DNA of 64,000 bases, taken from Actinophytocola xinjiangensis. Lineage in GTDB: Bacteria > Actinomycetota > Actinomycetes > Mycobacteriales > Pseudonocardiaceae. The position numbers and the translations under genes were made by a program. The stretch is from assembly GCF_001921215.1 (NCBI RefSeq), contig NZ_MSIF01000001.1, positions 620,001 through 684,000 on the forward strand. Direction: 5' to 3'. The notes beneath the pieces were generated by a model. That model saw nothing but the letters and a program-made list of their open reading frames with translations, was not told the DNA's origin and did no database searches. Positions 44,903 through 52,569 of this stretch are shown piece by piece (within the stretch, counting starts at the first letter, position 1; each line of letters opens with the position of its first letter).

Positions 44903-45630
44903 ACAGCACCCTGGACATCATGCTGTGGGTCGTCGTGCCCTACGTGTCGATCGCCGTGTTCGTCGTCGGTCACGTCTGGCGCTACCGTTACGACAAGTTC
45001 GGCTGGACCACCCGGTCCTCCCAACTCTACGAGAACCGCCTGCTGCGCCTGGGAAGTCCGCTGTTCCACTTCGGGATCCTGCTGGTCGTCCTTGGTCACG
45101 TCGCCGGCCTGCTGATCCCCGAGTCGTGGACCGAGGCGGTCGGCGTCAGCGAAACCGCCTACCACGCCGTCGCCGCGTCGTTGGGTATCCTCGCCGGCCT
45201 GTGCACCCTCGCCGGCGCCGCGATCCTCGTCTACCGCCGCCGCACCGTCGGCCCGGTCTTCTCGGCCACCACCCGCAACGACAAGGTGATGTACGTGCTG
45301 CTGGTCGGCACCATCGTCCTCGGCCTGGGCACCACCATCCTGGGAAACCTCACCGGAGACCCCCACAACTACCGCGAAACCGTGTCCCCGTGGTTCCGGT
45401 CACTGTTCTACGCCGACCCCCAACCCCAGCTCATGGCCGCCGCCCCGCTCGGATTCCAACTGCACGTCATCGCCGCCTGGATCCTGTTCGCGTTCTGGCC
45501 CTTCAGTCGCCTGGTCCACGTCTTCTCCCTGCCTCTGGGCTATCTCACCAGGCCTTACATCGTCTACCGCTCCCGCGACGACCAACTCGGCAACCGACGG
45601 CCCCGCCGGGGCTGGGAACGCGTCGGCTGA
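44899..45630 (+). CDS. narI: respiratory nitrate reductase gamma subunit (cytochrome b)
   Basis: A 243-residue membrane subunit with five hydrophobic helices (IMLWVVVPYVSIAVFVVGHVWRYRYD, FHFGILLVVLGHVAGLLIPESW, LGILAGLCTLAGAAILVYRRR, VLLVGTIVLGLGTTILGNL, QLHVIAAWILFAFWPFSRLVHVFSLPLGYL). Histidines in helices 2 and 5 ligate the two hemes b. It oxidises menaquinol and anchors NarGH. GTG 44899 overlaps narJ by GTGA, completing a five-gene chain of start/stop overlaps. Confidence 0.96.
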   Translation: MNSTLDIMLWVVVPYVSIAVFVVGHVWRYRYDKFGWTTRSSQLYENRLLRLGSPLFHFGILLVVLGHVAGLLIPESWTEAVGVSETAYHAVAASLGILAGLCTLAGAAILVYRRRTVGPVFSATTRNDKVMYVLLVGTIVLGLGTTILGNLTGDPHNYRETVSPWFRSLFYADPQPQLMAAAPLGFQLHVIAAWILFAFWPFSRLVHVFSLPLGYLTRPYIVYRSRDDQLGNRRPRRGWERVG

Positions 45631-45642
45631 TCACCGGGTCGT

Positions 45643-45660
45643 GTCGGGTGTTCGCCCGAC
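45643..45660 (+). terminator. small hairpin after narI
   Basis: GTCGGG and CCCGAC form a 6-bp stem with a 6-base loop, 13 bases after the narI stop, followed by a second short stem (GTCC/GGAC). It is a modest terminator candidate; no T-run follows. Confidence 0.35.
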
Positions 45661-45733
45661 CCCGTCCGCCGGACCGGCTTCCTATGCTCGGTCACACCAG
45701 ATGACGTGAGCTCTGTGTCTGGGGGATCGGGTC

Positions 45734-46081
45734 TTGATCAGAGTCGACGTCGTTGACAGCATGCCCATCTACGTCATCGGTCTTGAGGTGAGCCTGGTGC
45801 GCCACGGCGTCACCGTCCGCCCCCGCATCACCGGACCGGACTCGGGGCGCGCCGACGTCTTCCTGGTCAACCCGGACGCCGTGGGCGACGACGCGCGGGT
45901 GCCGGACTTCGTGGCCGGTCTGACGTCGCTGGCCCCGGTGCTGCTGCTGGTCCCGTGGCCGCCTCCGCCGACGTTGGACGCCTGTCTGGCCAGGGGTGCG
46001 CGCGGGGTGATCCACCGGGCCGCGGACGCCACGACGGTGCTGGCCGCGGTCCGGACCGTCGTCGAATCCTGCGAGTGCTGA
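45734..46081 (+). CDS. degenerate receiver-domain protein without output domain
   Basis: A 115-residue protein that aligns by eye with the receiver domain of NarL/LuxR-type response regulators (MIRVDVVDSMPIYVIGLEVSLVRHG; ADVFLVNPDAV; LAPVLLLVP; ARGARGVIHRAADATTVLAAVRTVVES). The acidic pair is reduced (VVDS), the phosphoacceptor position reads Asn (FLVN) and the conserved Lys is His (VIH), so phosphorylation is unlikely. It has no helix-turn-helix. TTG 45734 follows GGGGGA by seven bases. It sits right after narGHJI, which lacks a two-component pair here. It may be a phosphorylation-independent partner or a remnant. Confidence 0.6.
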   Translation: MIRVDVVDSMPIYVIGLEVSLVRHGVTVRPRITGPDSGRADVFLVNPDAVGDDARVPDFVAGLTSLAPVLLLVPWPPPPTLDACLARGARGVIHRAADATTVLAAVRTVVESCEC

Positions 46082-46372
46082 CACCGGGGTGACGCCGACC
46101 CCGTCACTGTCCACAAAGGAGATCTGACGGCCCGGTCGGGTGGACCGGGTGTCATCGTCCCGCAGGTCCCGCCGGAGCCCGCCTTCCACCACATCCAGTC
46201 GGTGCACTACATCGACTCCAGCGGCAGGATCCGCGAGGGCATGCCGCTGCTCGGCGGGCTCGCCGACCGCGCCAAGGGTCTCACCGCCGACGCCTTCGCC
46301 CCCGCCAGTGACGGCATCCGCGACCACCTGATGAACAACTACCTCACGGCGTTGCGGAGCAACGTCGGCTGA
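46082..46372 (+). other. in-frame open reading frame directly after the receiver gene stop
   Basis: After the TGA at 46079-46081 the same frame stays open for 97 codons. Its second half reads like protein (PEPAFHHIQSVHYIDSSGRIREGMPLLGGLADRAKGLTADAFAPASDGIRDHLMNNYLTALRSNVG). AAAGGAG at 46115-46121 is a good ribosome site but is followed by CTG (46124) and ACG, not ATG or GTG; usable starts are GTG 46202 or ATG 46241 (43 residues). It could be a small gene with a non-standard start, the tail of a longer gene cut by the stop, or decayed DNA. I do not recognise the family. Confidence 0.35.
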
Positions 46373-46374
46373 GT

Positions 46375-46390
46375 CCGGAACCGGTTCCGG
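46375..46390. repeat. 16-bp perfect palindrome
   Basis: CCGGAACCGGTTCCGG is perfectly self-complementary and begins three bases after the reading frame ending at 46372. It could be a terminator nucleus or a protein-binding site. Confidence 0.4.
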
Positions 46391-46420
46391 TGAGCTCTTG
46401 CCTTCGCCTGTCCGGACCTG

Positions 46421-46453
46421 CCATGCTTTGTTGCACTACGCAACAAAGCATGG
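46421..46453. promoter_or_regulatory. 14-bp perfect inverted repeat, operator candidate
   Basis: CCATGCTTTGTTGC (46421-46434) and its exact complement (46440-46453) flank ACTAC. The AT-rich arms and the core TTGC-N5-GCAA resemble MarR-type operators more than a terminator. It lies 120 bases before the sugar dehydrogenase gene. No regulator gene is adjacent. Confidence 0.55.
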
Positions 46454-46573
46454 TCAGCCGCCTCCCTGCTCGCGGCGGTGTCTGGGTGACGAATCGCGCT
46501 CGCGCACGTCCGGGTCCGCCGCCACCTCGTCATGCCCACGCCCAGGGAGCGGCTTGCTCACCTGAGGAGAACC

Positions 46574-49378
46574 ATGACGCACAGAGAAGTGCGGTGGCGT
46601 TCCCTGCTCGTCGTGGCCACCATGGCGACCGCCATGGCCGCCGCGGCGCCCACCGCCCAGGCCGGCTCGGTCATCCCTCCCGGGGACTACCAGCAGGTGT
46701 CGCTGGCCAGCGGATCGGCGGAGCTGGGGGAGCCGATGTCGCTCGCGGTGCTGCCCGACCGCTCGGTCGTGCACACCGCCCGCGACGGCACGGTCCGGGT
46801 CACCGACCCCGCCGGCACGACCAGGACCGCCGGCAAGCTCACCGTCTACACCCACGACGAGGAAGGCCTGCAGGGCGTCGCGGTCGACCCCGGCTTCGCC
46901 ACCAACCGCCAGATCTGGCTGTACTACTCGCCTCGGCTGTCCACCCCGGACGGTGACGCGCCGACCGAGGGCTCCCAGGCGGACTGGGACCGGTGGAAGG
47001 GCGAGCTGTACCTGTCCCGGTTCACCCTCAACGCCGACCAGACCCTCAACCTCGGCAGCGAGAAGATCGTCCTGCGGGTCGCCAACGACCGTGGTCAGTG
47101 CTGCCACGTCGGCGGCGACATCGACTTCGACGCCGCCGGAAACCTCTACCTGACAACGGGTGACGACACCAACCCGTTCCAGTCCGACAGCTACAGCCCG
47201 ATCGACGAGCGCACCAACCGCAACCCGCAGTTCGACGCGCAACGCAGCTCCGGCAACACCAACGACCTGCGCGGCAAGGTACTGCGGATCACACCCCAGG
47301 CCGACGGCACCTACACGATCCCCTCCGGCAACCTGTTCGCCCCGGGCACCGCCAACACCCGCCCCGAGATCTACGCCATGGGCTTTCGCAACCCGTTCCG
47401 GATGAGCGTGGACAAGGCGACCGGCATCGTCTACCTGGGCGACTACGGCCCCGACGCCGGCGGCACCAACCCCAACCGGGGCCCGCAGGGCCAGGTCGAG
47501 TTCAACCGGATCACCGCCCCCGGCAACTACGGCTGGCCCTACTGCACCGGCACCAACACCAGCACCGAGACCTACAACGAGTACACCTTTCCCAGCGGGC
47601 CCTCCGGCGCCAAGTACAACTGTGCCGGCGGCCCGGTGAACAACTCCTTCCGCAACACCGGCCAGGGCACCCTGCCGGCCGCCAAGCCCGCGTGGATCCG
47701 CTACGGCGGTGACGCCGGCACCCCACCGGAGTTCGGCGGCGGCTCCGAGTCGCCGATGGGCGGCCCGGTCTACCGCTACGACCCGAACCTGAACTCCTCG
47801 GTCAAGTTCCCGCAGTCCCTCGACGGCCGCTACTTCGCCGGCGAACTGGGCCGCAAGTGGATCAGGGCCATCGAGGTGACCGGCAGCGGCGGGGTCGGCG
47901 ACATCGGGATCTTCCCGTGGACCGGCACCCAGGTCATGGACATGGCCTTCGGCCCGGACGGGGCGCTCTACGTCCTGGACTACGGCACCGGCTCGAACAA
48001 CCAGGCCCTGTGGCGGGTGGAGTACCTGGCCAACTCCGACCGCAACCCGGTCGCCAAGGCCGCCGGCACGCCGACCTCGGGCCAGAGCCCGCTGACCGTC
48101 GCGTTCTCCTCGGCCGGCAGCCTCGACCCCGAGGGCGGCGCGCTGTCCTACCGGTGGACCTTCGGCGACGGCGCCACCTCCACCGCCGCCAACCCCACGC
48201 ACACCTACACCGCCAACGGCAGCCGCACGGCCACCCTCACCGTCACCGACCCCGCCGGGCTCACCGGATCGGCGAGCGTCCAGATCACCGTCGGCAACAC
48301 CGCCCCGACCGTCGACCTCCGCGTGCCGGGCAACGGGCAACCGTTCTCCTTCGGTGACACCGTGCCCTTCCAGGTGACCGTCACCGATCCCGAGGACGGC
48401 ACGATCGACTGCACCAGGGTGAAGGTCACCTACCTGCTCGGTCACGACCAGCACCAGCACCAGATCACCTCGAAGACCGGCTGCACCGGCTCGATCGCCG
48501 TGCCGGTCGACGGCGAACACCACCCGGCGGCCAACGTCTACGGCGTGTTCGACGCCGAGTACACCGACCGCGGCGGGCTCACCACCCACACCCAGCGGGT
48601 CCTGCAACCCCGGCACCGCCAGGGCGAGCACTTCTCGTCCCAGCAAGGGATCCAGCTCGCCTCCCACGGCAACGCCGAGGGCGGCCAGACCGTCGGGTTC
48701 ACCGACAACGGCGACTGGATCGCCTACACCCCGTACTCGCTGGCCAACGTCACCTCGATCTCCGCGCGGGTCTCCTCGGCCGGTCCGGGCGGGCGGATCG
48801 AGGTGCGGGCCGGCTCGGCCACCGGCACCCTGCTCGGTTCGGTCGCGGTGGCACCGACCGGCAGCTGGGACACCTTCGCCACGGTGTCGGCGAGCCTGAC
48901 CCCGACCCGGAGCAGCAGCCTGTATCTGCGGTTCACCGGCGTCACCGGGCAGGGAAACCTGTTCGACCTCGACGCGTTCACCCTCGGCACCGGCTCGGGG
49001 TCCACAGTGGAGGGTGAGGCGTTCACCAGCCAGTCCGGTGTGCAGGCCGCCGGACACGCCGGCGCCAGCGGCGGCTACACCCTCGGCCACATCGACAACG
49101 GCGACTGGGCCGGCTACGCCGGCGTCACCACCGCCGGGGCCAGGACGTTCACCGCCAGGATCTCCTCGGCCGGCGCCGGCGGCGTGATCCAGATCCGCTC
49201 GGGATCCCAGACCGGCACCCTGCTCGGCTCGGTCACCGTGCCGGTGACCGGCGGCTGGGAGAACTTCCAGACCGTGTCCACCGCGTTGAGCGCGAACGCC
49301 AGCGGCCCGCTGTTCCTGTCGTTCACCGGCGGCGCCGGCTCGTTGTTCGACATCGACACGTTCACCATCTCAGGTTGA
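46574..49378 (+). CDS. secreted glucose/sorbosone dehydrogenase-like protein with PKD and two CBM6
   Basis: A 934-residue secreted protein. Signal peptide about 1-30 (TAQAGS). The beta-propeller of the glucose/sorbosone dehydrogenase family spans roughly 35-490 (HDEEGLQGVAVDPGFATNRQIWLYYSP, GGDIDFDAAGNLYLTTGDDTNPF, NRITAPGNYGWPYC). Then a PKD domain (SAGSLDPEGGALSYRWTFGDGATSTAANPTHTY, about 500-575), a beta-rich spacer, and two CBM6 modules (NGDWIAYTPYSL; NGDWAGYAGVTT) to the end. PQQ-dependent oxidation of a carbohydrate bound by the CBMs is likely; PQQ residues cannot be confirmed by eye. GAGGAG precedes ATG 46574. It is 12 bases from the ThuA-domain gene. Confidence 0.87.
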   Translation: MTHREVRWRSLLVVATMATAMAAAAPTAQAGSVIPPGDYQQVSLASGSAELGEPMSLAVLPDRSVVHTARDGTVRVTDPAGTTRTAGKLTVYTHDEEGLQGVAVDPGFATNRQIWLYYSPRLSTPDGDAPTEGSQADWDRWKGELYLSRFTLNADQTLNLGSEKIVLRVANDRGQCCHVGGDIDFDAAGNLYLTTGDDTNPFQSDSYSPIDERTNRNPQFDAQRSSGNTNDLRGKVLRITPQADGTYTIPSGNLFAPGTANTRPEIYAMGFRNPFRMSVDKATGIVYLGDYGPDAGGTNPNRGPQGQVEFNRITAPGNYGWPYCTGTNTSTETYNEYTFPSGPSGAKYNCAGGPVNNSFRNTGQGTLPAAKPAWIRYGGDAGTPPEFGGGSESPMGGPVYRYDPNLNSSVKFPQSLDGRYFAGELGRKWIRAIEVTGSGGVGDIGIFPWTGTQVMDMAFGPDGALYVLDYGTGSNNQALWRVEYLANSDRNPVAKAAGTPTSGQSPLTVAFSSAGSLDPEGGALSYRWTFGDGATSTAANPTHTYTANGSRTATLTVTDPAGLTGSASVQITVGNTAPTVDLRVPGNGQPFSFGDTVPFQVTVTDPEDGTIDCTRVKVTYLLGHDQHQHQITSKTGCTGSIAVPVDGEHHPAANVYGVFDAEYTDRGGLTTHTQRVLQPRHRQGEHFSSQQGIQLASHGNAEGGQTVGFTDNGDWIAYTPYSLANVTSISARVSSAGPGGRIEVRAGSATGTLLGSVAVAPTGSWDTFATVSASLTPTRSSSLYLRFTGVTGQGNLFDLDAFTLGTGSGSTVEGEAFTSQSGVQAAGHAGASGGYTLGHIDNGDWAGYAGVTTAGARTFTARISSAGAGGVIQIRSGSQTGTLLGSVTVPVTGGWENFQTVSTALSANASGPLFLSFTGGAGSLFDIDTFTISG

Positions 49379-49389
49379 GGAGGCAGACC

Positions 49390-50553
49390 ATGTCCAACGA
49401 CCTCACCCGCCGCGCGGTGCTGCGCGGCCTCGGCGCCCTCGGCGCCGGCGCCGGCGGTCTCGCGCTGTTCCCGGCGGTGGCGTCCGCCGCGCCGCTGAAC
49501 AGGGTGCTCGTGTTCAGCAAGACCGCTGGCTTCCGGCACGACTCCATCCCCGCCGGCATCGCCGCCGTGCGGCAACTCGGCACCCAGAACGGGTTCGCCG
49601 TCGACGCCACCGAGGACGCCGCCGCGTTCACCACCCAGAACCTGGCCCAGTACCAGGCCGTCGTCTGGCTCTCGACCACCGGCGACGTCCTCAACGCCAC
49701 CCAGCAGACCGCCTTCGAGTCCTACGTGACCGGGGGCGGCGGCTACGTCGGCGTCCACGCGGCGGCCGACACCGAGTACGACTGGGCCTGGTACGGCGGC
49801 TGCGTCGGCGCGTACTTCGCCTCCCACCCCGCCCAGCAGCAGGCCACGGTGATCGTCGAGGACAGAACCAACGACTCCACCGCCCACCTGCCGGCGACCT
49901 GGAGCCGGTTCGACGAGTGGTACAACTACCGCACCAACCCGCGCGGCACCGCGAACGTCCTGATGCGCCTGGACGAATCGACCTACAGCGGCGGCAGTAT
50001 GGGCTCGGACCACCCGATCACCTGGTGGCACGACGTCGGCGCCGGTCGCGCCTGGTACACCGGCCTCGGCCACACCACCGAGTCCTACGCCGACCCGAAC
50101 TTCACCCGCCTGCTGTTGGGTGGCATCCGGGTGGCGGCCCGCGCGGTCCCGTCCGATCCGGGTGACGTCGAACTGGCCAGGGGCCGTCCGGTCAGCGTGT
50201 CCAGTGTGGAGGCCGGCACGTCCCACAACGGCGCCAACGCGGTCGACGGGAATCCCGGGACGCGCTGGAGCAGCGCCTTCGCCGACCCCCAGTGGATCAG
50301 TGTCGACCTGGGCAGCGTGCGGCGGGTCAACCGGGTGCGCCTGACCTGGGAAACCGCCCACGCCCGCGCCTACCGGGTGGAGATCTCCACCGACAACACC
50401 ACCTGGCAGACCCTGCACTCCACCACCACCGGCGACGGCGGCACCGACGACATCGCGCTGAGCGCCGACGCGCGCCACGTCCGGGTCACCGGCACCCAAC
50501 GCGCCACCCAGTGGGGCTACTCCCTGTGGGAACTGTCGGTGCTGGGCGTCTGA
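49390..50553 (+). CDS. secreted ThuA-domain protein with F5/8-type C domain
   Basis: A 387-residue protein with a Tat-like signal (LTRRAVLRGLGALGAGAGGLALFPAVASAA). The ThuA domain (about 36-255: RVLVFSKTAGFRHDSIPAGIAAVRQLG, GGGYVGVHAAADTEYDWAWYGGCVG, DHPITWWHDVGAGRAWYTGLGHTTESY) belongs to the class I glutamine-amidotransferase-like fold linked to trehalose and keto-sugar use. A discoidin/CBM32 module follows (ARGRPVSVSSVEAGTSHNGANAVDGNPGTRWSS). GAGGAGG sets ATG 49390. With the dehydrogenase upstream it makes a two-gene extracellular sugar-oxidation unit; the exact ThuA chemistry is not established here. Confidence 0.85.
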   Translation: MSNDLTRRAVLRGLGALGAGAGGLALFPAVASAAPLNRVLVFSKTAGFRHDSIPAGIAAVRQLGTQNGFAVDATEDAAAFTTQNLAQYQAVVWLSTTGDVLNATQQTAFESYVTGGGGYVGVHAAADTEYDWAWYGGCVGAYFASHPAQQQATVIVEDRTNDSTAHLPATWSRFDEWYNYRTNPRGTANVLMRLDESTYSGGSMGSDHPITWWHDVGAGRAWYTGLGHTTESYADPNFTRLLLGGIRVAARAVPSDPGDVELARGRPVSVSSVEAGTSHNGANAVDGNPGTRWSSAFADPQWISVDLGSVRRVNRVRLTWETAHARAYRVEISTDNTTWQTLHSTTTGDGGTDDIALSADARHVRVTGTQRATQWGYSLWELSVLGV

Positions 50554-50559
50554 CACGCC

Positions 50560-50594
50560 GGCCCGGTGGCGGGCGTCCTGCTCGCCGCCGGGCC
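50560..50594. terminator. bidirectional terminator between convergent genes
   Basis: A 15-bp stem (50560-50574 with 50580-50594, two G-T wobbles) with a 5-base loop fills the whole gap between the ThuA gene stop and the TetR gene stop. Near-perfect symmetry suits termination in both directions. Confidence 0.7.
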
Positions 50595-51083
50595 CTACCG
50601 GAACGGGGTGAAGGCCGCCCGCCAGGTCTCGTCCAGGTCGGCGCCCGGGGGGAAGCGGTCCGCCATCTCCAGGTCCACCAGGCCGTGGGCCAGGGCCCAC
50701 AGCGCCCGCGCCCGGTGCTCGCCGCCCGCGACGGCGACGATCTGGGCGGCCGCGGCGGCCTCGACCGACGCCGGGATCACGTCGCGGCGCAGCGGGCGGC
50801 GGGTCGCCAGTTCGTAGAGTCCCGGGTGGGTCAGGGCCCACTCCCGGTAGCGCGCCATGATCGCGAGCAGGTCGGTGCCGGCCGGCGCGAGCGCGGTGGC
50901 CATGACGCGCAGGGCGCGCTCCTGCAGGCCGGCCTCGATGTCGTCCTTGCCCGGGACGTGTTTGTACAGGGACGGGGCCCGGATCCCCATCTCCTGGGCG
51001 ACCCGGCGCATGGTCAGCGCCTGCGCGCCCTCGGACTCCAGGAGGGATTCCGCCACGTCGAGGATCTCCTCCCGGCGGGTCAC
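50595..51083 (-). CDS. TetR-family transcriptional regulator
   Basis: A 162-residue regulator with an N-terminal helix-turn-helix (TRREEILDVAESLLESEGAQALTMRRVAQEMGIRAPSLYKHVPGKDDIEAGL) and a C-terminal TetR ligand domain of the WHG type (WALAHGLVDLEMADRF). GTG 51083 overlaps the stop of the SRPBCC gene (GTGA); frame upstream is not coding. It is the second gene of a two-gene operon whose promoter carries two identical palindromes, so it probably represses itself. Slightly short for TetR, but ending is natural. Confidence 0.88.
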   Translation of the reverse strand: MTRREEILDVAESLLESEGAQALTMRRVAQEMGIRAPSLYKHVPGKDDIEAGLQERALRVMATALAPAGTDLLAIMARYREWALTHPGLYELATRRPLRRDVIPASVEAAAAAQIVAVAGGEHRARALWALAHGLVDLEMADRFPPGADLDETWRAAFTPFR

Positions 51084-51514
51084 GCCGCGACCCGCTCCGC
51101 ACGCGCCCGCAGCGCCTCGTTCATCAGGCGGAAGCCGGCCTCGGTGTTGGCCAGGGTCGAGGCGAGGACCGGCACGAGCACACCGGTGAACGTCTCCTCC
51201 TGGGTGAGCCGGGTGCCGCCGGGGACGGCCTCGAGGGTGAACCGGTGGCGGCCGTCGAACAGGCCAGGGACCAGGAGCCTGCCCAGCCATTCCACCGTCC
51301 GGTCCCGCTCGACGACGGTGACCGTCGGGCGGAAGGTCATGCCCTTGGACCCCGGCGGCGTGATGCGGACCGCCAGGCGCTCGCCCACCGCCAGTTCACC
51401 GTCCAGGGACGGCATGAACGGGTTCCACTCGGGGAACGTGGCGGTGTCGGTGAGCTGGGCCCACACGACCTCGACGGGGGCGTTGATCTCGGTGGTGACG
51501 CTGATCCTGCGCAT
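51080..51514 (-). CDS. SRPBCC-family (START-like) protein
   Basis: A 144-residue protein of the polyketide-cyclase/AHA1/SRPBCC ligand-binding fold: ISVTTEINAPVEVVWAQLTDTATFPEWNPFMPSLDGE and HRFTLEAVPGGTRLTQEETFTGV are typical. These proteins bind hydrophobic ligands. AGGAG is eight bases before ATG 51514; a GTG at 51523 overlaps that site and is less likely. First gene of an operon with the TetR repressor, under a strong promoter with two operators. Ligand unknown. Confidence 0.85.
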   Translation of the reverse strand: MRRISVTTEINAPVEVVWAQLTDTATFPEWNPFMPSLDGELAVGERLAVRITPPGSKGMTFRPTVTVVERDRTVEWLGRLLVPGLFDGRHRFTLEAVPGGTRLTQEETFTGVLVPVLASTLANTEAGFRLMNEALRARAERVAA

Positions 51515-51530
51515 GGCTCCCACTCCTGTG

Positions 51531-51545
51531 GCTAACGCTGTTAGC
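51531..51545. promoter_or_regulatory. TetR operator O1
   Basis: GCTAACGCTGTTAGC is a 6-bp-arm inverted repeat with a 3-base spacer, directly downstream of the -10 hexamer and covering the start of transcription. Confidence 0.8.
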
Positions 51546-51548
51546 TCG

Positions 51549-51577
51549 ACAGTAAGCTAACGTTGTTAGCCTGTCAA
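51549..51577 (-). promoter_or_regulatory. promoter of the SRPBCC-TetR operon
   Basis: On the minus strand a perfect TTGACA (51572-51577), 17-base spacer and TACTGT (51549-51554). The spacer holds operator O2 and the +1 region holds O1, a textbook autorepressed layout. Confidence 0.75.
51556..51570. promoter_or_regulatory. TetR operator O2 in the promoter spacer
   Basis: GCTAACGTTGTTAGC differs from O1 only at one spacer base and lies 25 bp from it, centre to centre. It sits between the -35 and -10 hexamers. Confidence 0.8.
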
Positions 51578-51590
51578 GGACGGGCCGAGG

Positions 51591-52487
51591 TCAGCCGACC
51601 GGCCGGTCGCGGGCCAGCGTGGTCTCGCGGTCCAGGCGGGAGAGCTTGTGGGGGTTGCGGACGTAGTAGAGGCCGGTCACCACCCGGTGGTCGAGCCGGA
51701 CCGCCACGACGCTGTCGATGTCCCCGTCCCGGCGCACGATCAGTGCCGGCCAGCCGTTGACCTGGGCCGGTTCGGCGGTCACCGCGCCGCCCAGCCAGGC
51801 GGTGCCCCGGCTGAGCAGACGTGCCACCCGCGCGGCACCGGTGACCGGGCGCGGGGTCGCCCTGGCCACCCCGCCGCCGTCGCCGAGGAACACGACGTCG
51901 GGGGAGAGGATGTCGAGCAGGCCCTGGAGGTCGCCGCTCTCGACGGCCCGACGGAACGCCTCCAGGGCCTCGCGGGTCTCGGCGGGGGACACCGTGCCCC
52001 GGGGCCGGCGGGTGGCCACGTGGGTGCGGGCCCGGTGGGCTATCTGGCGGACGGCCGCCGCGTTCTTCTCCACGGCCAGGGCGATCTCCTCGTAGGGCAC
52101 CGCGAACACCTCGCGCAGCACGAACACCGCCCGCTCGGTCGGGGTGAGGGTCTCCAGCACCAGCAGCATCGCCATCGACACGGTGTCGGCCAGTTCGACG
52201 TCCTCGGCGACGTCGGGGGTGGTGAGCAGCGGCTCGGGCAACCACGGGCCCACATAGGACTCCCGGCGCCGGCCGACGGTCCGCCACCGGCGGATCGCCT
52301 GGCGGGTGGTGATCCTGACCAGCAGCGCCCGGGGGTCACGCACCACCGCCAGGTCGACGGCCGCCCACTGCAGCCACGTCTCCTGCAACACGTCCTCCGC
52401 GTCGACCGCCGAACCCAGCATCTCGTAGGCGACGGTGAACAACAGGTTGCGGTGGGCGACGAAGGCCTCGGTGGCGGGGTCGCTCAT
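51591..52487 (-). CDS. ECF41-type RNA polymerase sigma factor with SnoaL-like C-terminal domain
   Basis: A 298-residue sigma factor. Region 2 (YEMLGSAVDAEDVLQETWLQWAAVD), region 4 (LTPTERAVFVLREVFAVPYEEIALAVEKNAAAVRQIAHRAR) and a C-terminal NTF2/SnoaL-like domain with a NPHKL motif near the end (usual ECF41 form is NPDKL) mark group ECF41. In this group the fused C-terminal domain, not a separate anti-sigma factor, controls activity. AGGAGC precedes ATG 52487. It is divergent from an NAD(P)-binding reductase, and the two share mirror-image promoter elements. Confidence 0.92.
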   Translation of the reverse strand: MSDPATEAFVAHRNLLFTVAYEMLGSAVDAEDVLQETWLQWAAVDLAVVRDPRALLVRITTRQAIRRWRTVGRRRESYVGPWLPEPLLTTPDVAEDVELADTVSMAMLLVLETLTPTERAVFVLREVFAVPYEEIALAVEKNAAAVRQIAHRARTHVATRRPRGTVSPAETREALEAFRRAVESGDLQGLLDILSPDVVFLGDGGGVARATPRPVTGAARVARLLSRGTAWLGGAVTAEPAQVNGWPALIVRRDGDIDSVVAVRLDHRVVTGLYYVRNPHKLSRLDRETTLARDRPVG

Positions 52488-52513
52488 GTCGGGCTCCTGT
52501 CTGCCGGCTCCTC

Positions 52514-52545
52514 CACCAGTGGCCCGAACCGGCTGCCCTGTGACG
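52514..52545 (-). promoter_or_regulatory. ECF-type promoter of the sigma factor gene
   Basis: On the minus strand CGTCACAGG (52537-52545) is followed after 14 bases by CCACTGGTG (52514-52522), ending 27 bases before the ATG. The same two 9-mers with the same spacing occur on the plus strand for the divergent gene. The -35 part resembles the published ECF41 TGTCACA element; the -10 part departs from the usual CGTC. Confidence 0.7.
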
Positions 52546-52569
52546 GTGACGTGCGTCATAGCGCCACCT

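Noticed and set aside
46454-49090. 878-codon minus-strand frame opposite the sugar dehydrogenase
   Set aside because: Val/Gly/Ala-rich low-complexity antisense reading; the plus strand has signal peptide, propeller, PKD and CBM6 domains.
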